DNA from: Candidatus Aminicenantota bacterium
Lineage (GTDB): Bacteria; Acidobacteriota; Aminicenantia; Aminicenantales; Aminicenantaceae
Length of the DNA: 47,317 bases
Direction: 5' to 3'
Assembly (NCBI GenBank): GCA_030603565.1
Contig: JAUVXM010000013.1
Span: forward strand, 1 to 47,317
The notes below the pieces were generated by a model. That model ran no database searches and had not been told where the DNA came from. It saw only the letters and a list, made by a program, of their open reading frames with translations. Positions 41,802 to 47,317 of the stretch are shown here, in pieces (the stretch's first letter is position 1; every line of letters begins with the position of its first letter). Both the position numbers and the translations under genes were made by a program.

Positions 41802-42575
41802 CTAATTTAATCCTTTATATAAACCAAGATACCAGCGGATTATCCGTTCCCCCCATATTAGGGCCGCAAAAGCTGCCGGTGCTATAAAGGTACCGAAAGG
41901 CAGGGCAAACTGCAGGTCTTTCTTTTTAAAAACAATAATAAAAACTCCTGCTAATGCTCCCACAAAAGAAGCGATTATAAGGGTAAAAAATGCCTGACGC
42001 CAACCCAGAAAAGCACCGACCATCAACATCATAGTAACATCTCCCATGCCCAGACCTTCTTTCTTGCGCACAAGATAGTAAGCTCCATAGATAAAAAGCA
42101 GTACCCCTGCTCCGGCCGCAGCGCCAATTACGGACTGTAAAAAAGTTAGATCGCTGCGGAATATAGAATACCCCAGGGCCAGGGCGATACCCGGGAAGGT
42201 TAAAACATCCGGCAGGATCTGATGATAAAAATCGATAAAACCCAGCAGAATAAGGGCAGTGGCAAATAGGCAGGAAACAAAAAAATGCACCTGCAGCCCA
42301 TACCGGCTGTAAAGCAGAATAAAACTTACCGGAGTCAATATTTCGACCAGTAGATAGGAAAAGGGGATTTTAGTTTTACAAGAACGGCATTTTCCCCTAA
42401 GTAACAAATAAGAGATTACCGGAATGTTATGATAAAACTTTATTCTCTTTCCACACTGGGGGCAGGAAGAAGGAGGGCTGATAAGGCTCATTTTCCGGGG
42501 GATTCGGTAAATGACGACATTTAGGAAGCTTCCCCAGGCCATTCCAAAAGCAATAATGATTATCTTTTCCACCAT
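41802..42575 (-). CDS. pilD: Prepilin peptidase/N-methyltransferase PilD (A24 family)
   Basis: PilD cuts the prepilin leader and methylates the new N terminus. The 257-aa protein has two CxxC pairs (CPQCGKRI and CRSCKTKI) of the cytoplasmic methylase loop. The catalytic aspartates lie in GFIDFYHQILPD and in GLGMGDVTMM. About eight membrane helices are visible. It overlaps the preceding TPR gene by 16 bp, so it is translated from the leftward peptidase-ABC-TPR operon, not from the pilus operons. It is convergent with pilY1 and should process every minor pilin in the window; the major pilin and pilT are not present here. Confidence 0.95.
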   Translation of the reverse strand: MVEKIIIIAFGMAWGSFLNVVIYRIPRKMSLISPPSSCPQCGKRIKFYHNIPVISYLLLRGKCRSCKTKIPFSYLLVEILTPVSFILLYSRYGLQVHFFVSCLFATALILLGFIDFYHQILPDVLTFPGIALALGYSIFRSDLTFLQSVIGAAAGAGVLLFIYGAYYLVRKKEGLGMGDVTMMLMVGAFLGWRQAFFTLIIASFVGALAGVFIIVFKKKDLQFALPFGTFIAPAAFAALIWGERIIRWYLGLYKGLN

Positions 42576-43402
42576 AGCTCCGATTTTACCTCTCCTGTTT
42601 CCGGGTCATATTTATACTCATTTCCATCCAGGTCCCTGGGTATTTCCACAAGGAATCCTGACGCTGCCAGTTCAATGAGTTCTTCAGGATAATGCCCGAA
42701 TTGTTCTTTGTATTTATTAAGCCCTTCATTTATTGATTCTATATCAATACTTGCTTGGGTCCGGTAGATGTGATTGGCTGCAATTTTTCTTACCCGTTCA
42801 TCACCTTCTTTTTCAGCCATTTGGTATACTTCCACCCAGTTTCTCATAGCAGTTTTATAATCTGTCTGTTCAAAGGCAGCATTAGCATACAGACGCTTAG
42901 CCATGGCCGGGGCTCCTTCTATCTCCATAGTTTTTTTAAAATATTTTTGGGCTATTTTGTAGTCCTTTAACAACATCTGGGCGTAATGGCCGGCCTGAAA
43001 GGGAAAGATCCATTCGCCCGGGTTTTTTTCAAGGCCCCGGTTTAGGATCTTTTCGCAGGTGTCAAAATCTCCGGCGTCATAGACTGCAAAGATGGCTCCT
43101 ATCTGATAGGCGTCGAAATAGCGTGGGTCAAGCTCGGCGATGATGGAAAAAACATGATCAAGATAGTCAAAGCGGTTGGGTATTTTTTGGTCGCTAAAGT
43201 ACTGGATTGACCAGATGTAGATTATGTCTGCCATTAAAGATGAATAGCCGAAGGTGGCATACTTTAAGAATTTTCCCGAAGGGATATAAATAAAAGACGA
43301 CCCTGGAACGGTTTTGCGGGGAATGTTATCAAGTTTTATTTTTAACCCCATAAAAGCGGCACAGCTTAAAATTAGGAGGATAATGAGAAATTTCTTTTTC
43401 AT
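42560..43402 (-). CDS. Membrane-anchored TPR-like protein of unknown function
   Basis: The 280-aa protein has an N-terminal membrane segment (about 4-21, FLIILLILSCAAFMGL) and then a region of TPR-like helical repeats (about 80-210, CEKILNRGLEKNPGEWIFPF and AQKYFKKTMEIEG). A short C-terminal part reads FGHYPEELIELAASGFLVE then DLDGNEYKYDPETGEV. The latter resembles the C-terminal calcium-site region of GspG-like pseudopilins, an interesting mix. It lies five bases after the ABC permease and overlaps pilD. Proteins of this shape beside ABC-2 exporters are common in uncultured bacteria, but their role is unknown. Confidence 0.7.
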   Translation of the reverse strand: MKKKFLIILLILSCAAFMGLKIKLDNIPRKTVPGSSFIYIPSGKFLKYATFGYSSLMADIIYIWSIQYFSDQKIPNRFDYLDHVFSIIAELDPRYFDAYQIGAIFAVYDAGDFDTCEKILNRGLEKNPGEWIFPFQAGHYAQMLLKDYKIAQKYFKKTMEIEGAPAMAKRLYANAAFEQTDYKTAMRNWVEVYQMAEKEGDERVRKIAANHIYRTQASIDIESINEGLNKYKEQFGHYPEELIELAASGFLVEIPRDLDGNEYKYDPETGEVKSELWWKR

Positions 43403-43407
43403 TGATA

Positions 43408-44172
43408 TCAGGCGAAATCTCTTTTCCGGAAAACCAGCATTGCAGCTGTCAGGACAAAGAGGGTATACATGATCCCGTAAATTGTCGAATAAAGAAATAC
43501 CTGCGGCGGAACAGACAGGTGGTGGACGATCTCTGTTTTAAAGTTAAAATTTTCAAGATCAGGGATAAGAGTATAAAAAACTTGAGCTATAGTTTTTCCA
43601 AATCCAGGCTTTATCTTATTTAGTAGCGTTTCAAGGCCCCAGGAAAGATGTCCGATAAGATAGAAGGATAAAGAGAATACCGAACTTAAAATTGGAGAGG
43701 AGATACAGGAAAAAAACATCGCCACAGCGGTTATAAGGCAGAGTTCCAGAAAAATAAAGGCCAGGGCGGCAAACATGCCCCACTCTATGCGGCCGGAGTG
43801 AAGGAGGACAATTACAATAAAGATCAGGCTCAATAAAAAAAGCATGACCAGAAGAGTCAGAATAAGCCCGAAAAATTTTCCCAACAGGAACTGATAGCGG
43901 TGGATCGGTTTTGACAGCAGAGTGTATATGGTTTTTTTGTCGATCTCCTTAAAGACGAGGCTTGTGCCCATTAAAATTGCCATTAGCGCCCCGAAGAGAG
44001 AGAGAGAAGCCAGGCCTACATCCATTATGATCTTAACCCTGTCCCCTACAGCAAGAATAGCCAGCAGGCGGGAAAATATAAGGCTTACAACTGCAAAAAA
44101 GAGCAGCAAGTAGAGTATCCTGTCACGGATAGCTTCCTTGAATGTATTAAGGGCAATAGCAGTTATTTTCAT
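43408..44172 (-). CDS. ABC-2 type transporter permease
   Basis: This is the membrane half of an exporter. The 254-aa protein has six hydrophobic segments. It contains the ABC-2 family pattern MGTSLVFKEIDKKTIYTLLS followed by KPIHRYQFLLGKFFG just before the second to third helices, as in NosY/CcmB-like permeases. The ATG overlaps the ATPase stop by 4 bp. The substrate cannot be judged; neighbours (TPR protein, PilD) hint at envelope biogenesis. Confidence 0.85.
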   Translation of the reverse strand: MKITAIALNTFKEAIRDRILYLLLFFAVVSLIFSRLLAILAVGDRVKIIMDVGLASLSLFGALMAILMGTSLVFKEIDKKTIYTLLSKPIHRYQFLLGKFFGLILTLLVMLFLLSLIFIVIVLLHSGRIEWGMFAALAFIFLELCLITAVAMFFSCISSPILSSVFSLSFYLIGHLSWGLETLLNKIKPGFGKTIAQVFYTLIPDLENFNFKTEIVHHLSVPPQVFLYSTIYGIMYTLFVLTAAMLVFRKRDFA

Positions 44173-45086
44173 TCTTGCTTCACCGTTCCCACGAATAGAT
44201 CCTCCAGGCTTTCGGTCCTGGGAACCAGAGAATGTATTTCGGCTTTTTTTCTATGGGCAAGTTCCAGGATCTTTTCAACCTTTTTTTCATCTGTGATTTT
44301 TACCAGAGTCCTTCCTCCATAGGATGACACACATTCTCCATACCTTTTCAGCTCTTCTTCTTTTATGCCGGAGATCGTGGTTTCTGTGAACAGTATTTTT
44401 TGGGAGATAAGGTCATAGAGCCTTCCTTGGTTTATTATTTGTCCGCTGACAATTATAGCCACGCGGTCGCAGACCATTTCAATGTCCTGCAGAATATGGG
44501 ATGAGAGGAATACGGTTTTCCCTTCATCCTTAAGCCTAACAATAATATCACGGATTTCTTTTCTCCCCAGAGGATCAAGTCCGCCCAGGGGTTCATCCAG
44601 CAGCACCAGCTCAGGTTCGTTGAGGAGAGCTTGGGCTAGGCCGATGCGCTGCAGCATGCCTTTGGAGAATTTTCTCAGCTGCAGGCTGGACGATTTTTCC
44701 AGGCCGACCAGGCTGAGAAGCGTGGATGTTTTTTCTTCAATATCCGCTTTTTTTATCTGATGTAATTGACAGTAGAAGCGGAGGAATTCAGAAGCCGTAA
44801 GATAATCATAAAAATAAGGATTTTCCGGAAGGAATCCGATCCTGGCTTTTGCTTTAAGCGAGAGATAAGGCAGCCTCAGGATCTCTATTTTTCCTTTATC
44901 CGGGAAAATAAGCCCTAGAATGCATTTAAGCGTTGTGGTTTTTCCAGCTCCGTTGGGGCCGAGATACCCGAAGATCTCACCTTCCTTTACAGAAAGTGAA
45001 ATGCCTTTGAGAATTTCGATGTTTTTACGCAGAAATTCTGATTTGAAGGATTTAAAGAGGCCGGTTATCTTAAGCGCGTTTTCCAT
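44169..45086 (-). CDS. ABC transporter ATP-binding protein
   Basis: This is the partner ATPase of the ABC-2 permease. The 305-aa protein has Walker A GPNGAGKT (43-50), Q-loop region GFLPENPYFYDYL, signature LRKFSKGMLQRIGLAQAL, Walker B ELVLLDEP, D-loop GGLDPLGR and switch histidine SSHILQD. The C-terminal 80 residues form a small extra domain of the type seen in drug, Na+ and gliding exporters. It starts about 31 bp after the S9 peptidase stop on the same strand. Confidence 0.95.
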   Translation of the reverse strand: MENALKITGLFKSFKSEFLRKNIEILKGISLSVKEGEIFGYLGPNGAGKTTTLKCILGLIFPDKGKIEILRLPYLSLKAKARIGFLPENPYFYDYLTASEFLRFYCQLHQIKKADIEEKTSTLLSLVGLEKSSSLQLRKFSKGMLQRIGLAQALLNEPELVLLDEPLGGLDPLGRKEIRDIIVRLKDEGKTVFLSSHILQDIEMVCDRVAIIVSGQIINQGRLYDLISQKILFTETTISGIKEEELKRYGECVSSYGGRTLVKITDEKKVEKILELAHRKKAEIHSLVPRTESLEDLFVGTVKQE

Positions 45087-45117
45087 AAGTTTGTGTTTAT
45101 TATACGATAATCACAGG

Positions 45118-47317
45118 CTATTTCAAATTATTTTCAAACAATTTGAATATTCTTTTATATTCGTCCGCCCAGGAGGAGGAGTTGAGAAAACCGTGGCCTT
45201 CAACCGGGTAAAAAGCACATTCCCAGTTTTCCTTTCTTAACTCTATAAGTCGCTGGACTAGGCGTACCGTATCTTGGAAATGCACGTTTGTATCTACCAT
45301 GCCGTGGCAGATAAGGAGGGCGCCTTTAAGCCCCTCCGCAAAATAAATTGGGGAGCTTTTCTTATAGGCTTCTGTATCTTTATGGGGAAGGTTTAGAATG
45401 TCAGCGGTATAACTGTTATGATAATGAGCCCAGTCTGTGACCGGCCTTAGGGCTGCTCCGGCCGCGAAAACATCGGGCGTGGTAAACATTGCCATAAAGG
45501 TGAGGAAGCCGCCGTAGCTGCCCCCGTAGGTCCCGATTCTTTTTGGGTCAACCCCGTGTTCTTTGATCAGATATTTGGCTCCGTCTACAACATCGTCCAG
45601 GTCTTTTCCTCCCATGTGGCGGTAGATCCCAGTACGGCAGTCGCGGCCGTATCCGGCGCTTCCACGGTAGTCAGCGTCCAGCACTAGATAACCCTGCTCC
45701 AAAAGAAAATTATGGAACATGTATTCACGCGAGTAACCGCTCCATCCTTTGTGAGCATTCTGCAGATATCCGGCTCCATGGATAAAAACGACTGCAGGGT
45801 GCTGCGGGTGCCACTTTTTTGGCTTATATAAGCGGGCGTATACATCTACTCCGTCCCGGGCCTTATAGGTGATTACTTCCGGCTTGTACCAGGGATAGGA
45901 GCGGAAATTATTTGTACTGGAAATGGTGACATTTTCCGCTTTGGCACCGGCTTTGTTGGGTTGGATATATAATTCGGCGGGATGGCTGGTCGATGAATAG
46001 AGGATGGCCAGGTTTTTTTCATCAGGAGACATGGTTACGTCATTGTGCCCTATCATGGAGGTGATTTTTGTTTTTGCTCCTCCGTTTGCCGGCATGGAAT
46101 AAAAGTGCCGCTCTCCGGGATGTTCTTCATTGGATGTCAAATACCAGGTTTTGCCGTCTTCTGAAAGGTTTGCCTGGGATATTTCGTATTTTCCCTTAGT
46201 TAGTTGGATTATTTCTTTGCCATCCGGGGAAGTTTTGTATAGATGGGCAAAGCCATCTTTTTCAGAAATATAAGATATCCATTTACTGTTTGGCCACCAG
46301 CTGATGTTTGTAAGGCTGAACCGGCCTATCCAAGCTTCATCATATACATGATCTGTAATTGAGGTTTTTCCGCTCTTGATATCCAGAAGAAAAAGCCAGG
46401 CATCATTTCTGTCTTCCGAACGGGCGGCTAAAGTGCAATATTTTCCGTCAGGAGACCAGTAGGTCCTGACAGCATATATCTGTTTTTCTTCCTGATTGTA
46501 ATCCACCCAGGTGATTTTCCCGGTTGCAGTATCCATGATACCGGTTTTTCTGGTGCTGGAGTCATAAGCAGCCTTGGGGTGGGCGGTAATGTCTTCTGTA
46601 TATCCGGATTTTGTCACATAATTAGGCACTATAGTGCTTTTTGTTTCCGGGCTGCGTTCTGAGAGCTGAAAAAGGACATATTTTTCACATGGAGAAAGTT
46701 CAAGCCGGGTAATATTTTGCCCTTCTTTCAGATAAAAAGGCTTTCTTTTTTTAATATCATCCAGGCCGGGAAAGGACATTTTCTGTCCCATTCTGTTTTG
46801 TTTTTTATTAAATTGCTGAAATAGTTCTTTCTGCTGGTCCAGAAACCACTTGGCGATTTCATCCGGCTTTTTTTGGGGAGGAGGAGATTTCCTGGTAAAT
46901 GAGGTCATCTGCCTCAGGCTGAAGTCTTTAATAGAGAGGAGATAGAGGTTGTCCTGGGATGTAAAAAATATCTTATTCTGGTCAAAAGCAAAGTTTACAT
47001 TTGATTCTTGGGCATCCGTAAATGTAAGCCTTTTGATCTTCCCGGAAGGAATAGACATAACAAAAATATCACCGTTTCTGCTAATTAGGGCTTTGCTTCT
47101 ATTTTTATTGTATTTGATGCTTAGGCCTGACATCCCGTATCTTGAACGAAAGGAAAAACTTGAGCGGGAGGGAAGCGGAGGATTTTTTAAAAGTTGGTCC
47201 GGGTCGATTTTTTTTGGGATTTTGCTTGGTATGTTTAAAACATAGAGTTCAGCTTTTTCAGCTTCCGGTTTTTTCCATATGAAATAAAGTTGTTTTCCAT
47301 CCTGGGACCACATGATC
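45118..47317 (-). CDS. S9 family (prolyl oligopeptidase/DPP IV-like) serine peptidase, N terminus outside the window
   Basis: Only the C-terminal 731 or more codons are inside. The open frame reaches the window edge, and the first residues, IMWSQDGKQLYFIW, are an interior beta-propeller blade, so the start lies beyond 47317. Several WD-like blades (YWSPDGKYCTLAA, PNSKWISYISE, SPDEKNLAILY) precede the alpha/beta hydrolase domain. The catalytic Ser is in YGGSYGGFLTF, the Asp in CHGMVDTNVHFQD and the His in EGHGFLN. This order matches DPP IV/acylaminoacyl peptidases. Such enzymes trim peptides in the periplasm or cytoplasm; the location is unknown without the N terminus. Confidence 0.93.
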   Translation of the reverse strand, partial: IMWSQDGKQLYFIWKKPEAEKAELYVLNIPSKIPKKIDPDQLLKNPPLPSRSSFSFRSRYGMSGLSIKYNKNRSKALISRNGDIFVMSIPSGKIKRLTFTDAQESNVNFAFDQNKIFFTSQDNLYLLSIKDFSLRQMTSFTRKSPPPQKKPDEIAKWFLDQQKELFQQFNKKQNRMGQKMSFPGLDDIKKRKPFYLKEGQNITRLELSPCEKYVLFQLSERSPETKSTIVPNYVTKSGYTEDITAHPKAAYDSSTRKTGIMDTATGKITWVDYNQEEKQIYAVRTYWSPDGKYCTLAARSEDRNDAWLFLLDIKSGKTSITDHVYDEAWIGRFSLTNISWWPNSKWISYISEKDGFAHLYKTSPDGKEIIQLTKGKYEISQANLSEDGKTWYLTSNEEHPGERHFYSMPANGGAKTKITSMIGHNDVTMSPDEKNLAILYSSTSHPAELYIQPNKAGAKAENVTISSTNNFRSYPWYKPEVITYKARDGVDVYARLYKPKKWHPQHPAVVFIHGAGYLQNAHKGWSGYSREYMFHNFLLEQGYLVLDADYRGSAGYGRDCRTGIYRHMGGKDLDDVVDGAKYLIKEHGVDPKRIGTYGGSYGGFLTFMAMFTTPDVFAAGAALRPVTDWAHYHNSYTADILNLPHKDTEAYKKSSPIYFAEGLKGALLICHGMVDTNVHFQDTVRLVQRLIELRKENWECAFYPVEGHGFLNSSSWADEYKRIFKLFENNLK

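Noticed and set aside
1-47317. Prophage, integrase or complete insertion sequence
   Set aside because: No transposase, integrase or phage structural gene is visible on either strand; the repeat elements here are all non-coding.

Overview
The window comes from an AT-rich bacterial chromosome, roughly 40% G+C by eye. The organism is almost certainly an uncultivated, diderm (Gram-negative-type) bacterium: it encodes a PpiD/SurA-like periplasmic folding factor, a secretin lipoprotein, a full PilM-N-O-P-Q alignment module, signal peptides and several periplasmic peptidases. There is no rRNA or other good placement marker. I cannot name the phylum; candidate-phylum lineages rich in type IV pili and intergenic repeats are the best guess.

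Layout. 1-334: tandem composite repeats. 335-7644: a PlsC-like acyltransferase converging on a long leftward housekeeping operon (ispH, rpsA, HU/IHF, HIT protein, acyl-CoA dehydrogenase, PpiD-like chaperone), with a strong sigma-70-type promoter at 7616-7644. 7.7-10.9 kb: leftward operon M50 protease, trpS, scpA, scpB. 10.9-11.4 kb: a dense block of short inverted-repeat elements. 11.4-13.4 kb: glnA divergent from an Lrp/AsnC regulator, with overlapping promoters. 13.4-16.1 kb: large secreted M1-type metallopeptidase. 16.3-20.8 kb: a leftward two-component system (membrane histidine kinase plus sigma-54 activator) preceded by a tiny exported protein. 20.9-28.5 kb: a rightward type IV pilus assembly operon (pilC, pilB, pilM, pilN, pilO, pilP, pilQ). 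28.6-30.3 kb: a repeat, a tRNA with CAT anticodon and tilS. 30.3-34.6 kb: more elements, an asparagine-synthase-like amidotransferase and a GT-C-like membrane protein. 34.6-41.7 kb: a repeat-rich gap, then a minor-pilin cluster (GspH/FimT, PilV, PilW, PilX) ending in a large PilY1-like protein with FG-GAP repeats. 41.8-47.3 kb: a leftward operon of S9 peptidase (cut by the window edge), ABC-2 exporter, TPR protein and prepilin peptidase PilD.

How it fits together. Most of the right half builds one machine. PilB and PilC drive assembly, PilM-N-O-P link the inner membrane to the secretin, the minor pilins and the PilY1-like protein form the tip, and PilD processes all prepilins. The divergent two-component system is well placed to control it; a perfect 11-bp inverted repeat sits between the two transcription units. 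Three parts depart from family norms: the Walker A glycine of PilB reads valine, the secretin carries an N-terminal TPR-like region and a C-terminal cohesin-like domain, and the PilY1-like protein has an FG-GAP front half.

The most unusual DNA-level feature is a family of about 13 copies of a near-palindromic box, consensus AACCTGRAYTATTCAY. The copies lie at transcription-unit boundaries between 11.1 and 32.8 kb, often overlapping stop codons. In at least three places inverted pairs bound 180-260 bp elements, two of which carry a nearly identical 96-nt core. They look like miniature mobile elements or structured 3'-end modules.
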